This document shows, piece by piece, positions 1-11,715 of a stretch of DNA of 64,000 nucleotides (position 1 is the stretch's first letter; each line of letters begins with the position of its first letter). The DNA is taken from NCBI GenBank assembly GCA_944739405.2, contig OX123196.2, positions 69,277,688 to 69,341,687 of the forward strand, written 5' to 3'. This stretch comes from Euclidia mi. Taxonomy: Eukaryota; Arthropoda; Insecta; Lepidoptera; Erebidae. A program made the translations under genes and the position numbers. The notes beneath the pieces are model-generated. The model saw only the letters and a program-made list of their open reading frames with translations, was not told where the DNA came from and did not search any database.

Positions 1-165
1 TAGATTTTCTACCTTAATTCTTTCCAAGACCCTATTTTCATTACGCTCTCGGTGTCGCCATCCTTTAAAGAGCTCACTTATCCGGCTCAACACCAAGAAG
101 TGGTCTGTGTGGATGCCGATCCCTCGATATGCTCTTGTATCCAACACATGATTGATGATAATATA
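1..165 (-). pseudogene. LINE endonuclease remnant (runs off left edge)
   Basis: Read on the minus strand, about 50 codons are open and end at the window edge. They contain VLDTRAYRG, then TDHFLVLSRI, then a basic stretch. TDHFLV fits the SDH-type final catalytic motif of APE-like LINE endonucleases, and the VLDTR...RG lead-in is typical of RTE/BovB-like elements. The frame is interrupted upstream, near 150. This is a decayed fragment with no neighbouring RT visible in the window. The family call rests on motif memory, not on a search. Confidence 0.5.
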
Positions 166-2084
166 TTGTCATATAGCACAAACATTTGTCGTTCGTTTAA
201 ATCGAATATTCAAGCTTAGCTGTCAGAGTCACTATCAAGTAAACTAACACGCCAGTATAAATAAAACCTGATTAGCCGACATTTTATGCAACCCACCGCA
301 GGCATACAGTATAAACAAAGACAATTACGGGCAAAAATCTCTCACCGTTGAGAGTTGAAATTGTATAACGTCAATAAATGAACACACAAGATCTTACAAA
401 CAATTTAAGATCTGTTTAAACTAATTAGCGCGATGGCGTCAAAATGTAACGTACTGCCCGTATTTTGCCGAGATCTTGTTTGTCTGTTTGTCCGTAGTGA
501 TTGCTGTGCGTTTAGCTAGGATTAAGCGGCGCGCTCTCACGTTGTTAGCTTTGATATCCAAGCCGAGCACTCGGCGCGCTCTATGTATTATATCGAGATG
601 AAAAATTCCAATGGATTTCATATGTGCGTTTTGGTAGATATGTGTTGTGTTCCAAACGTAGGGCGCATATTCATTGGCCGTATTTGGTAGATTTCTGATA
701 TGCCAAAAGAAACAAACTCTATAAGTGTTTTCATATTAGTTAATGGAGCTGTGCAAAAATTAGGAGTAGTTTTCTTCCAACTAAAGGCAGACTCATCTGA
801 TCAGGTTATATAATCTGGAGGACCGTCCTTTTATTGCTAGGGCCGTTTAGGCAGCGACTATGTGCTGGTTTAAATGGTTCTTTAGCTAGTGAAATTACTG
901 GGCATTAGAAGAAATAACAATACTTTACGTCTTAAGATAGACAGCGATTAGGCTGTGTCTACGACATGGCCAAAGTCTTACTATTAATTAGGTGACACGT
1001 CAGATTGCCTGCTACCTTACGCCATAAAAAATTATAATAGTCGCGTGTGATCCTTATAATAGCTCGATTTATTCGTAATTCGTACCTTCAGTTTAGTATT
1101 CGTAGTTTAGTTGGTGTCAGCTAGATGTCTCTTGTCCTTAGGTATGTCTTGGCTATTACAAAGTCGTTCTTCTTGGATTCCGTCATCTCTATCAACAAGC
1201 TCTAGATAAATTGACTGTTTAAAGGTTACTACTGTTTAAACTCTCAAATATGATGAAACCTAATAAATCAAAAGCAAATATACGCACATGTAGCAATTTT
1301 ATTACGAAAAATTGACGTAAGCAAATTCATTAACATTTAATTCGAAACATTATAAAACCAATTTTGGCACTAATTAAAAACGTCCACGATGTTGTAGCTG
1401 ACATGTTTACTTGCCAAAATATGGCGGTATTTTACCAACTACCAAAATGGAAAATAGCCTTTACAAATTATAGTAAAATTCACCAAATAACGGGAACAAT
1501 GTTGTCCCTTAACTTCACGAACATAAATTTATACAGAGCTCTTCGACTATTTTGTAGATTATTTTTGTATTCAGATTTACATGGGAGCTCTTGTGATTTA
1601 TTCTGTAGCGTTTCGTTTTTGTTCAGGTATTATGGAATGAATAAGTAGGGGTTGTAGTACTGTTGTGATTTAAGGTTTTAAGTGGATACCTTGCGTGGGG
1701 TTACGTAAATTATTTTATTGAAATCGTAATTGAATCTAAAAACAGTAGCAAAATTGTAAGTTTAGAAATGGTTTTTTGGAACTATATAGGTCTGACTATT
1801 GAGGCAATAAACAGTTACTAATCTAATATATGAAAAATCTCGTGTCACAGTGTTTGTTATCGAATCCCTCTGACCGTTTTTATGTCGTTTTTCGTGATTA
1901 TTTGATAAGTATGGGAAGAAGTTCGCTATGCACCTCTTCTCATTTAATAGTATATAAATTTTATCTACATCAATTTCATCAACTAGTAATAATATATTTT
2001 TCAGAATATTCCTCCTAACAGAGCATAGGCAACTGCAAGCACGACACTTTGAAATGATACGCAGATACCTGATTTACTTCAACT
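166..2084. other. AT-rich intergenic, nothing identified
   Basis: Short chance ORFs only (up to 94 codons, low-complexity composition). I see no family motif, no tRNA and no clear repeat boundary. Confidence 0.5.
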
Positions 2085-2172
2085 ACACAAATATTGTTCC
2101 TGTTTGGGAATCAAACCCACTAGCTCCGGCTCAGCAGTCCGGGGTCACTAACTACTTCACCAAGAGGCCAGT
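2085..2172 (-). repeat. tRNA-like SINE head fragment
   Basis: On the minus strand the segment reads like a tRNA-derived SINE head: gtagttagtgacc, then gactgctgagc, then a box-B-like gggtttgattccca. It lacks a convincing cloverleaf and so is not called as a tRNA gene. The overlapping plus-strand ORF is a by-product. Confidence 0.5.
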
Positions 2173-2622
2173 CAATCTGAGACATATCAAACGCAATATG
2201 TCACATGAATGCACTTTTCAAATTGGCGACGATAAAAATGTTCGTCGCATAGTGTTCGACTTGGTGCGGAGTGGCGCATTCTGTTCTTTGAATCGAAATT
2301 CAAAAAGATTTCTAGAATGTGTCGTCTAGATATTGAGCTTCGGTTCAAAGTTGACGTTGAGGGAATAATAAAAATCTTGAAGGTGGTACGTAGTATGTAG
2401 CAGCCGTATAGGACACTAATAAAATACAGACCCAAACACAATTTGTACGAATGAGCTGCTTGAAACCACTACGCCATACGTATAATCAAAAGATGAAGCA
2501 TGGGCATGCAAGCCTAATGTGTTTCACCGTTGTTTTTGATAAGTTCCTGTTAAATAAATTCGTCAGATATGTAACTCGTACAAAATTGCTTCCATTTTCA
2601 ATTAATTTGAAAGATTTTTAGG
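2173..2622. other. no feature seen
   Basis: Unique-looking AT-rich sequence. Overlapping opposite-strand ORFs of under 95 codons carry no recognisable motif. Confidence 0.4.
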
Positions 2623-2784
2623 GATCTCGCAAAGAGGCTGATTGACGCCTCGGGTGACCAGAGGGCTAGCAAGTATTTGGCACAAAAAATAAGCATTGCT
2701 ATACAACGAGACAATGCTGCCAGTCTTCTGGGCACGCTTCTAATTGACTGCGATGCGGATGACTTTCATGACACCTTATTTTAA
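2623..2784 (+). pseudogene. LINE ORF2 C-terminal remnant
   Basis: The frame is open for 53 codons and ends in TAA. It contains RLIDASGDQRASKYLAQ and then ISIAIQRDNAASLLGTL. The pattern of a GD-R-S residue set, then LAQ-ISIAIQR-NAAS-LGT, is one I associate with the extreme C-terminus of lepidopteran non-LTR retrotransposon polyproteins. After the stop comes an ATTTT-rich stretch like a LINE tail. RT and endonuclease are absent, so this would be a strongly 5'-truncated copy. No database comparison was possible. Confidence 0.5.
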
Positions 2785-3920
2785 TTTTAATTTTCGATTC
2801 TTTTAAATATCATTATGCTTATTTTAATTTTAAGACAAAAGTTACTTTTCACATATACTTATACGTAATTATATCTTTATTGAAAGAAAAATCAATAGAT
2901 ATAATTTGAAAGATGATGGTCTATCGAGAGGTTGCAAAACCGGACCTTATCTTTTTAACCACATCCATGGATTTGTTCTTCCTTGGCTACAGTCCTATAT
3001 CTATCAAATATGATACTGTATTACTGTGTTCGAGCGTTGAACAAAAGAATTTGATTTCGATTCGATATTCCTGACTTTAGAATCTCTGTTGCACTTTTGT
3101 AAAGGAACTTTCTGGAAAATATGGTAGTCAATTTATATTATTACGGGAAAATACGGATTGTACTATCAATCTGTGTGAAGTTCATATTTCAAAGGACTAT
3201 TTGTATAACCTTTTTGGGACAGACTTGGAAGTTTAAAATATTTTTTAAAGTTACCTAACAAAGAACATGTTTGGACCAGTTTTTATCAGAGCTGGAGCAG
3301 AATGTTTGCTGTTTATTGACCCGTGACAAGGCCGCACGGATAGTCGACTAAGAAATATTTATACATCCACCCATCTTCACAAAGTTAACAAGAGTTTGCC
3401 CGCGGCTCCTCGATAGTGAATTATACACCTAAATCTTTCTTAAGAATCACACTGTCCATACAAAAAACTGTTCGGTAGTTTTCGAGTAAATACGAGTGTA
3501 TCACTTACGTATTAACAGACAGAACGTGGCGGGAACTTCATTTTAAAACAAGAATAATTTAAGTAGTAACATAAGAATTTTAGTACTGAACCACGTTTGT
3601 TCTCATTATTTCTCGTGGCCCCGTCTTTCTGTTCCATCGTATAATAAACTTAAACTGATGTCGGCTGTAGACAGGCTCTGGAAATGCCCGCTAATAGAGT
3701 GTCAATCGGACGCCCAGCCGCCGACACGCAATTTATCTGCCGGCCCCGATGACTCACGAATAGAGGGTTAAGCTTTAGAAAGCTTCACAATAGAGCCAAA
3801 ATTTGAAACAAAAACAGTGTTATTTGAATCGTGGACTTAATCTGTATATCCGAAGTTATAAAGCGTGAATATCTGACTGAAAGACAATTCGTATATATGT
3901 ACATAACTGAACCTCTGAAA
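2785..3920. other. intergenic, one dispersed repeat copy
   Basis: No gene is seen. It holds one copy of a short dispersed repeat (3253-3316), listed separately. Confidence 0.4.
3253..3316 (+). repeat. short dispersed repeat, copy 1
   Basis: About 64 bp beginning ACCTAACAAAGAACATGTTT recurs at 4730-4796 in the same orientation with a few substitutions. Both copies contain CAGTTTTTATCA and AGAATGTTTGCTGTT. Its class is unknown. Confidence 0.6.
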
Positions 3921-4376
3921 AACTGCGAGGGACAGTTCTTCTGTCCCTCGCAGACGGGCGCGGTCGCAGGAGAAGAGGCATTTCGGTGTTACGTTGCCGC
4001 GCGCCCTATCTACCGCGACCAAATGGGGGCGCACCATCGTTGCGTCGCGGTGGGACCGCAGAGGAAGAGGAGATGCGGTGTTGCGTTGCCGTCCTCCTTA
4101 TCCTTGGCGGCCGCTGGGTGTTTTGGCGGCGGAGCCCAACACCTTCACCCGCCGCCAAGGGGGCTTTGTTCGGGGCCCGCCTGAACATCTGACGGGCCAA
4201 TACCCGTCGGAGGGTAGCGAGGAATGCTTCGGTGATACCCGACCTTCCGACACACGGGTACATGAGGAACACGGATTGGTTTTTAGTCAGTAAGAGTCTG
4301 ACAGTCCCTTTCGCCCTTTCCCCAGGGCGGAGGGACTCCAAGAGGACTTTCCAACCCGACAGCAAAAAAAAAAACA
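3921..4376 (+). mobile_element. GC-rich LINE 3' fragment, copy A
   Basis: A sharp GC-rich island ends in an A tail (about 4365-4376) and matches, in opposite orientation, the island at 55893-56450. Shared blocks include the run from CTGTCCCTCGCAG to the tail and the end segment around GACAGTCCCTTTCGCCC. An A tail plus variable 5' ends fits a 5'-truncated non-LTR retrotransposon. The ORFs over it are short and in several frames, so it is probably 3' UTR or a decayed ORF end. The 5' edge holds a perfect hairpin, CTGCGAGGGACAG, loop TTCTT, and its complement. The clade is not determined. Confidence 0.6.
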
Positions 4377-5857
4377 ACATAACGACTGTCCTTACTAAAT
4401 AATATAACAAATACACTATTCCATTATGTCGGCTATAACGATAAAACAACTTTGATGCATTTTAGTATAAAATTCGGTTGCGGTTAATAACTTGAAGTGT
4501 TTGAAATAGGAGGAGTACTGATCCTAGAGAAACTTTCATATATTTTAAGTTACATAATATAACGTAGGGTTTCTTTTATTAGGTACATTAATAACTTTCA
4601 TCCGCATACGAAGTCGCGGGCAATCAGGTAGTGTTGGCACGTGCTTAATTAACCTCTGTGCATTCAGCAACAAACTAAGTTCAAACTTTAAACAAAAATT
4701 GCTTAAATGATTTAAACATTTTTTAACTTCCACTAACAAAGAACATGTTTGAACCAGTTTTTATCAAAACAAGACCAGAATGTTTGCTGTTCGTTGAAGC
4801 TGAAAGATGCAGCTATACAGTTGCAGTATTGTAGTTTATAGTAGTGGAACTTTCACTGAGTGGATGTGTTTGTATATTTGTTGATTTTCAACGTACTTAT
4901 TCGAAGTTTATTGACTGAAGAACTGACCGCATGACTCTGTTTCAGTAAAAAAGGCGATCCTTCTAGGAGGAGTTTTAGAGACTTTAGAAGGACCTTAGGA
5001 GTTTTAGAGACCTAAGGGTTCGTGTGTTTGTTGGAAATATTTTTTTTGAGTTCATTTGCAATAAAAGTCGCAATTTTTACCATAGAATATAGATACTAAT
5101 GGTCTGCGGTTTTTACGTACATCTGAGGTAATTGCATTAGGACTGAATATAAATTTAATTTTGCTTTGGTTATCATTCCTAATATTTTAAATACGAAAAT
5201 TAAATATATATGTAAGTTTATCAGTTGCCTATTTAACATAGTACAAGTTACGTTATTACATGTGAGTTATATTGAATTATTTATCACGTCCCAAGATATT
5301 ACTCATTTTACCGATTATCAAATAGTAAAGTCTTTAGACTGCAGTCTCTAAGCCCATTGTTAGTGCACGCATAGCGTGGCGTGCTCTGCAATAAAAACAA
5401 AACAACATGTGAACAAACAAATAACAATACAAACACACGCCTAGCACTCGCGTAGCAACTGTTGCGACATTTTAGCTGAACTGCGAAATAAAGATTTTTT
5501 GGCTGGTTTTAGTCCTAGGTTGATAGTTTTCGGTGCTAGGTCTATTGTTTGTTACAATAAAGCTTAACGAATAAAAATAATCCTGCTATCCGTACCCATA
5601 TACGTATATTTCATGTCTCTCGGTACAGCTCCCATCATTTGCGTAAAGTCATTGTGTAGAAAATCTGTCACTTGCGATAGATGAGATGACTCCTTTATAG
5701 ATGCGCTATACGAGAGTCATGACTGAAAAATTTTACAGAAAGAAATAAATGATAGGCGGAGTCCGGTCGCCCAGGTCGTTAAACTGTCTACTAAGCCATA
5801 ATGTGGGTCTAATTCGAGGCGCAACCTCAGCTTTAGTAGGCGATTAAAGACATTTCT
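4377..5857. other. intergenic, one dispersed repeat copy
   Basis: AT-rich, with no gene. It contains dispersed repeat copy 2 (4730-4796) and a local near-duplication around 4985-5020 (ttttagaga...ttagga). Confidence 0.4.
4730..4796 (+). repeat. short dispersed repeat, copy 2
   Basis: Same-orientation partner of 3253-3316, about 1.4 kb away. It shares AAAGAACATGTTT, CAGTTTTTATCA and AGAATGTTTGCTGTT. Confidence 0.6.
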
Positions 5858-6062
5858 AAAGGCACCGATAGACTAGTGCAGATACCAACAAAGTGCTTTA
5901 CGTAGAGGATTTGAATCCACGGCACACATCACTGACTTTTCGAACTTATGTGCGTATTATATTGTTGATTATCGCTCGCTACTTACCTCGGAGAGCACGT
6001 TAAGCTGATAGGCTGGTAAGAGGAATCCAGGCTGCAACTGGAACAATCAAGACTGGTGTCAA
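5858..6062 (+). repeat. SINE family A copy
   Basis: A degraded copy of the SINE better preserved at 22026, 61323 and 62336. It has a box-A-like start (cgatagactagtg), a box-B-like region (ggatttgaatccacggc), then ctgacttttcgaacttatgtgcg and cggagagcacgttaag. It ends in a gctgcaactggaac segment that is shared by the other copies. Confidence 0.65.
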
Positions 6063-6230
6063 AAAAGCTAGATTTGACGCCAGTAAAGACTATATAACTA
6101 CACTGACTTCTATGGTCACAACTGCTGAAACTAGATACCACGCTACAGTACGATGCAACTTATCTCAATAACCTGATGCTTATGTCAGCTGGTATTCCAT
6201 GATTACCCGTACTCGTATTACTAACATTCA

Positions 6231-7660
6231 TCTTAATATATAAAATCCTTGCGTTACTGACTGACTGACAGACACGCTACAGCCGAAACTACTGGTCACA
6301 AGAAGATGAAATTTAGCATGTATGTTCCTAGAGGAGTGCAGGGTAGCACTAAGAGAGGATTTTTGGAAGTTCCCCCCCTAAGGGGGTAAAATGAGGGTCA
6401 AAGTTTGTATGAAACTTTTTATTCCTTCAACGGATTAACGCCAAACTTTGTATTAGTTCCTCAAACGACGATAGTGAACACTAAGAATTACTTTTCTGGA
6501 AATTCCTCTCCTAGGGAGATGAGATAGGGGGTTCAAACTTTGTTTGTAACTTTTTATCTCTCTGATGGATTGAATTCAAACTTTATACATTGGTTCCTCA
6601 AATGATGATAGTGAACACTAAGATTTTGTTTCTTTGGAAATTCCTCCCCTTAGGGGATAAAAAAGTTTGTATGAAACTTTTTATTCCTTCAATGGATTGA
6701 CTTCAAGCTTTGTATATTGATTTCTCAAACGACGATAGTGAACATAAGGAATTAGTTTTTTTTTTAATTCCTACCCTCAGGGGGTAAGATAGGGGGTAAA
6801 AGTGCGTATGAAACTTATTATTCTTTCAGTGGATTGACTTCAAACTTTGTATATTGGTTCCTGAAATTATTATAGTGAACACTAAGAATTACTTCTTTGG
6901 GAATTCCACCCCTAAGAGGGTAAGATTGAGGTTCAAAATTTGTATGTAACTTTTTATTCCTTTAATGGATTGACTTCAATCTTTGTATATTGGTTCCTCA
7001 AACGACAAAAGTGAACACTAAGAATTTGTTTTTTGAATATTTTTATCATCAGGGTGTTAGATAGCGGTTCAAAGTGTGTATTAAACGAAAATTATTATTC
7101 CTTTAGTGAATTGACTACAAACTTTGTATATTGGTTTCTCTAAAGACCTTAGTAAACATTAAGAAAATCTTTTTGGAATTTCTTACCCTAAAAAGAGGAG
7201 TTAAAAAGAGGAGTCGGAATTTGTATGAAACCTTTTTATTCCTTCATTGGATCAACTTCAAAATTTGTATATAGGTTCCTCAAATGACGTTAGTGAACAC
7301 TAAGACAGGAGTTTTCGAAGTCACTCCCCCACAGGGGTTAAGAAAAGGTGTCTCATTGTGTAATATATAAAAAAAACTTCAATGGATTCACTTGAAACTT
7401 TGTATATTGGTTCCTCAAACGACGATAGTGAACACAAAGAATTAGTTTTTTTTTCTACCTTCAGGGGGTAATATAACGGGTCAAAGTGCTTATGAAACTT
7501 ATTATTCCTTTAGTGGATTGACTTCAAACTTTGTATATTGGTTCCTCAAATGATAAAAGTGAACACTAAGAATTAGTTTTTTGGGAATTCCACCTCTAAG
7601 AGGGTAAGATTGAGGGTCAAAATTTGTATGTAACTTTTTATTCCTTTAATGGATTGTGGT
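6231..7660 (+). mobile_element. Helitron-like element with internal tandem units
   Basis: It starts with TCTTAATATATAAAATCC preceded by A, the same 5' end as the 207-bp copies at 46348 and 59221. The interior is about ten diverged tandem units of roughly 130-140 bp. Each has a TTGTATATTGGTTCCTCAAA-like segment, AGTGAACACTAAGA, a CCCC-AAGGGG pair and TTTGTATG-AACTTTTTATTCC. There is no coding capacity. The TC start and A/T flanks suggest a non-autonomous Helitron, but the 3' end of this first block is not clear. Confidence 0.5.
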
Positions 7661-7829
7661 AGCGCCACCTACCTTTCCATCGAAACTAATCCCTCGAAAC
7701 ACTGAATAAATAGACAGACAGAAAAACAATCTAAATAATTCATTGGGGTAACGGAAACGGGTTAGCATCAATATGCAAAACAGTTATTTTGATCTCAAAA
7801 CTGTCTGTAATCTTACAGACAGTTTGTTT

Positions 7830-8093
7830 TTTTTTTATAGTCTCACGCCTGTGACCCCGAAGGGGTAGGCAGAGGTGCAATATTACACCCACATTTCGCC
7901 ATGTTGCATATTAGGTCCCACGTAATAGGACGCGAGCCTATTGCCGTTACCGGGCACATTGGCAGACTCCGTGCTGCTACTGAGAATTAGGCAAAACTCA
8001 GTAATACTTTTGCTCGACCCGGGAATCGAACTCAAGCCTCCCGTTTAGCAGACGCATACGCTATCCACTGTACCACTGTACCACGGAGGCAGT
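7830..8093 (-). repeat. SINE family B copy
   Basis: Read on the minus strand it begins GCCTCCGTGGTACAGTGG with a box-A-like TAGCGTATGCG and a box-B-like GAGTTCGATTCCCGGG. It then runs through a body with GGGTGTAATATT-like and CCCCTTCGGGGTCACAGGCG-like segments to an A-rich tail (a T run at 7827-7838 on plus). Two more copies lie at 9280 and 10603. The tRNA-like head with a non-tRNA body identifies a SINE. Confidence 0.75.
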
Positions 8094-8109
8094 CAAATAT
8101 TATTTATTT

Positions 8110-8748
8110 GTATAATCTGTCTGTATATAAAATCCTTGCGTTACTGATTGACTGACAGACATGCTACAGCCGAAACAACTGAGCGCAAGTAGATGAAATT
8201 AAGCATGTATGTTCCTAGAGATGTGTAGGGGAACACTAAGAGAGGATTTTTGGAAATTCCTACCCTAAAGGACTTAAACTAGCCGTCAGAATTTGTATAA
8301 AACTTTTTATTCCCTCAATGGATTAACTTCAAACTTTGTATACCCATTGGTTGCCCAAATGAAGTTAGTGAACACTAGGAAAGTCTTTTTGAAAAATCTT
8401 ACCCTAAGTGGATAAAAAAGGGAGTCATAATTTGCATAGAACTTTTTATGCCTTCAAAGGATTAACTTCATACTTTGTTTATTGGATCCGCAAATGACGT
8501 TAGCGAACACAAAGACATTTATTTTGAAAATTTTCCCCTAAGAGGGTGGAAAAGGGATTCAGAGTTTGTGTTAAACCTTTTATTTTTTTTATTACTGATT
8601 GACTGACAGACACATTACAGAACAAACTTACTGGGCGCAAGAAGGTTAAATTTAGTATGTACATAATTATGTTCCTTGAGGTGGGTGTTTGTACAAAATA
8701 TTTTATCTAATCGTAATTTACGCGTGCGAAGCAGCGGGAAAAAGCTAG
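8110..8748 (+). mobile_element. Helitron-like element with CTAG 3' end
   Basis: A second TATAAAATCCTTGCGTTACTGA start lies at about 8125. It is followed by AGTGAACAC-containing tandem units (near 8360 and 8500) and a partial restart at about 8595. It ends ACGCGTGCGAAGCAGCGGG, then AAAAAGCTAG, followed by T. A GC-rich hairpin shortly before CTAG at an A|T target fits a Helitron 3' terminus. The SINE at 7830 separates it from the preceding related tract, so the two may once have been one element. Confidence 0.5.
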
Positions 8749-9279
8749 TATGAGTATAAGATTTATGTGAAACATGTAGCGGTTTAAGGTTAATAATACA
8801 TTTTTATTAAAAACCAATTTTATAATTATAATATTAAATTTTGATTTATAATGTCTATATGCACGCTTATAAAACGCTGCACGCGATTTGATTTAAATTA
8901 ACTTACGCTGCCACGAGTGTAAATAACACTCGCGTACATACATATAGTCGTAAGTTTTGCTAAGAACAAAAAATATGTTTATTTAATTTAAATTAGTAAC
9001 GTTAAATTAGTTATACATTTTGTGACGAGATATATACTCTACGTACCATTGTTTCGACTGCCATATTCACGGATATACTCACGTAATAAAGGTACGTGGT
9101 ATATATACCGTAAGAAAATATAAGTAATAAAGTTAATGACCACGAAACTATAAATTTCTATGACGTTATATTCTTTAAATAAGCTTAATTATAAAAATAT
9201 TATCGTCACCATCCAACCTTTCGCAGTGCTCTGTTGGTCATAGGCCTCTCCTAATTAGCTTCACGATACAATTATATTT
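8749..9279. other. AT-rich spacer
   Basis: No gene is seen. At 9215-9265 there is a degraded segment (gcagtgctctgttggtcataggcctctcc) like the minus-strand RTE tail near 12080. Confidence 0.35.
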
Positions 9280-9512
9280 TAATTATTTATAGACTGACGC
9301 CTGTATCCCCAAGGGGTAGGCAAAGGTGTAATATTACACCCACATTTCGCCATGAATATTTAGGTCTCACCTAAGGGGGGGCGAGCCCATTGCCGTTACC
9401 GGGAACATCACCAGACTCCGTGCTGCTACTGAGAATTCGGAAAAACCCAGTAACACACATTTGCCCAACCCGGGAATCGAACCCGAGAACTCCGATCAGC
9501 AGTCGCATACGC
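9280..9512 (-). repeat. SINE family B copy
   Basis: Same body as 7830-8093 (ccccaaggggtaggcaaaggtgtaa, cacatttcgccatg, cgggaatcgaacc on plus). It is truncated at the tRNA-like end, where the plus strand breaks off after gcatacgctata. Confidence 0.7.
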
Positions 9513-9524
9513 TATAATAATGAA

Positions 9525-9690
9525 TCAATAGGAGGATTTGGGCTACTGTAGCACGCTGGCAGACGGCTTGTATAAGATTGATCTTGAGTTTTCCGTCTCC
9601 TAGAAAAACACTATAAGCTTCGCGTATTTTCCTTAGTCACACCTTACGATACCCATCATGGAATGAAATGAGGTAGTGACACGTTCATAA
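9525..9690 (-). repeat. degraded RTE-like 3' segment
   Basis: Plus-strand tokens GGGCTACTGTAGCACGCTGGCAGACGG, shortened here to the core TAGCACGCTGGC, and ACACCTTACGATACCCATC parallel tokens in the TSD-flanked element at 12065-12301 (TACCACGCTGGCCAAGCGG and GACACCCATGGGATGATATG). It is an old partial copy. Confidence 0.4.
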
Positions 9691-9989
9691 CGCGAAGTTC
9701 TATCAATGAGTTAGTATGAAATTGCTATTGAACATGACAGTACAGATGTGTGAGTGTGTGTTGACAAGAGAACACACAAACAACGGCCACCTGTCAACGT
9801 GGCACACCGAGAATAAATGGTTTGACCGCGGGAGGGAATCGAATGCATAATCGATATGTGAAATTCGAATTGTGCAGCACCATCGGTATGCACGACAGGG
9901 TTGCCATGAACTTTTTCTTTTTATATTTTTCTGCATACCGTCAAGCATGTTTTACTTTTGAGAGGACACCTACATCTTCTGTACATGTA

Positions 9990-10185
9990 TGTATATAAAA
10001 TTCTTGCGTCACTGACTAACTGAAAAACTACGCAGAGTCAAAACTATTGGGCTCAAGAAACTGAAATTTGGCAAGTATGTTTCTTGGGAACCCAAAAGAA
10101 GGAGTTCCCTGAAATTCACAGGATCGGTAAAAAAATGTTTTATTTTAAAAAGTGTGCGGGTGTAGCTGCGGTCATCCTCTACATA
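9990..10185 (+). repeat. Helitron-like repeat, diverged copy
   Basis: A diverged version of the 207-bp element at 46348: tataaaattcttgcgtcactgac, aaactattgggctcaagaa, ctgaaatttggcaagtatg, ggtgtagctgcgg. The CTAG end has decayed. The small ORFs across it are not genes. Confidence 0.55.
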
Positions 10186-10602
10186 TCTATAGACGTACGA
10201 ACTTTTTACATCTTTAGTTGTCACTCAAGTGTGTATAATTTGTCGAATGAGAAATTTGTCTGGCCACCCAGATTTACGGAAAAGTATTAATATCCGTTAT
10301 TATTATTTAATGAGTTCGGGCCTATTTCCTTGCGTATTATAAAACGTAGGCCCCCGACTCGTCTTTCTGTCTGTTAGGGGTTAGCTCAAAAACAACTAAA
10401 AGGTTGTTCTTGCGGTTTTACCAATGAAAAATTGTACAAAATTTGACGTTTTAGTTGTATTTACTACTAAAACTTAAACAACATGAATGGCGGACGTACT
10501 GTTTGACGTAATGCTCTCTGATTGGTGTTCACTGTCACAAGAATAAATACATTATTTTTAGTTTTAGAATCCTACAAATAAAATTAATCTTTTTTTATTT
10601 TT
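10186..10602. other. probable repeat-derived spacer
   Basis: It contains GGGCCTATTTCCTTGCGTA and GTAGGCCCCCGACTCGTC, then ctttctgtctgttaggggttagctcaaaaac. This resembles the start of another dispersed repeat, with a parallel at about 52195. No gene is seen. Confidence 0.35.
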
Positions 10603-10772
10603 TATTTTTTTTATAGTCTCACGCCTGTATCCCCGAAGGGGTAGGCAGAGGTGTAAATATTACACCCACATTTCGCCATGAATTTTTAGGTCCCACGTAA
10701 TAGGGGGCGACCCTATTGCCGTTACCGGGCACATCACCAGACTCCGGGCTGCTACTGAGTATTCGGACATTA
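10603..10772 (-). repeat. SINE family B fragment
   Basis: Body and tail of SINE B on the minus strand. The T run at 10603-10613, tagtctcacgcctgtatccccgaaggggtagg and cacatttcgccatga match 7830 and 9280. The tRNA-like head is missing. Confidence 0.65.
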
Positions 10773-10984
10773 ATCTTACCTTTTTATAATAAATAATAAA
10801 CTTTATTGACATCTTAAAATCAAAATTAATCTATAGATACTACAATCAAACCGATTTATTCTTAGTGGACACAAGCCTATTATTGAATGTCATGTAAAAA
10901 TTATGACGAATAATTCTTTAACGAGCGTAAAGATTTAGATTTGTTAGGTACCTGATTTGAATAAATATTTAGTTGCCTGCTCGT

Positions 10985-11100
10985 ATCAACATCTTAGCCA
11001 GTAGACGTCCACTGCTGGGCATTGGCCTCCTCCAAAACTCTCAACATATACTGGTCGCGAGCAGCCCGTTCCCGCTTGCCGTTTTCTGCTCGTATAGCAA
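10985..11100 (-). repeat. RTE-like LINE tail fragment
   Basis: On plus, gtagacgtccactgctgggcattggcctcctcc is the reverse complement of a GGAGG...CAGCAGTGGAC LINE C-terminal and tail motif also seen at 12080 and 58190. It is partial and diverged. Confidence 0.4.
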
Positions 11101-11479
11101 AGTGATAAATTAAAAGTATCAGTGTTTCATGTAGTTTTTTAAGTACGAATCGTCAACTAACCTAAATGATACCATTGAATATTACTAAAGAAGACAAAAA
11201 AGTGCCATGTTTGGTGCTCTTTTTTCCTCATTATTTGACGTTTATCATCCGTACTGTTATAATGATACGTCTTGTACTGTTTATAAACTTTGCTGCGTTC
11301 TTTTATCTTGAATAGTAGTCCGGCTATAGCGAGTTGCTGGGGTAAATGTGAGTGTGTTTGTGCACTAAAAGGAAAAAATACAAACTTTTTGTTGTTGACT
11401 CTGAATAGAATGTCTTGTTGTTGGTGTCATCTTAGTACTTCCATAAACGTGAAGGGATAATTTTTATTAACAAAGCAGA

Positions 11480-11715
11480 AACAGATGGTTATTTTTATTT
11501 CATGTTAACGTGAAGGGTGGATTTATGGATAGATGTAACACTTTTATGCAAAAATAACTGAACGGATTTTGACAAAATTTGGCAGCAATGATCCTTGTTT
11601 CCTTCCTTTTTTCTTGTCAGCAATAGTTTATAAACATCAGAATAGCAAATGAAATGTGCACTTTTTGTCTCGAATACCAAATAGCAGGCATAGCCGCGGG
11701 CAGAAGCTGTAATGT
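11480..11715 (+). repeat. decayed Helitron-like repeat
   Basis: Contains ttatgcaaaaataactgaacgg, ttttgacaaaatttggcag and a terminal atagccgcgggcagaagctgtaat. The layout (target-seeking AA-TGAACGGATTTT core, then a GC-rich end close to AGCT) is that of small lepidopteran Helitron-like repeats. A 61-codon minus ORF here is incidental. Confidence 0.4.

Noticed and set aside
3986..4449. Several GC-rich ORFs up to 147 codons on both strands
   Set aside because: Low stop density from GC-rich LINE sequence. The corresponding frames at 55985-56396 do not conserve a common protein.
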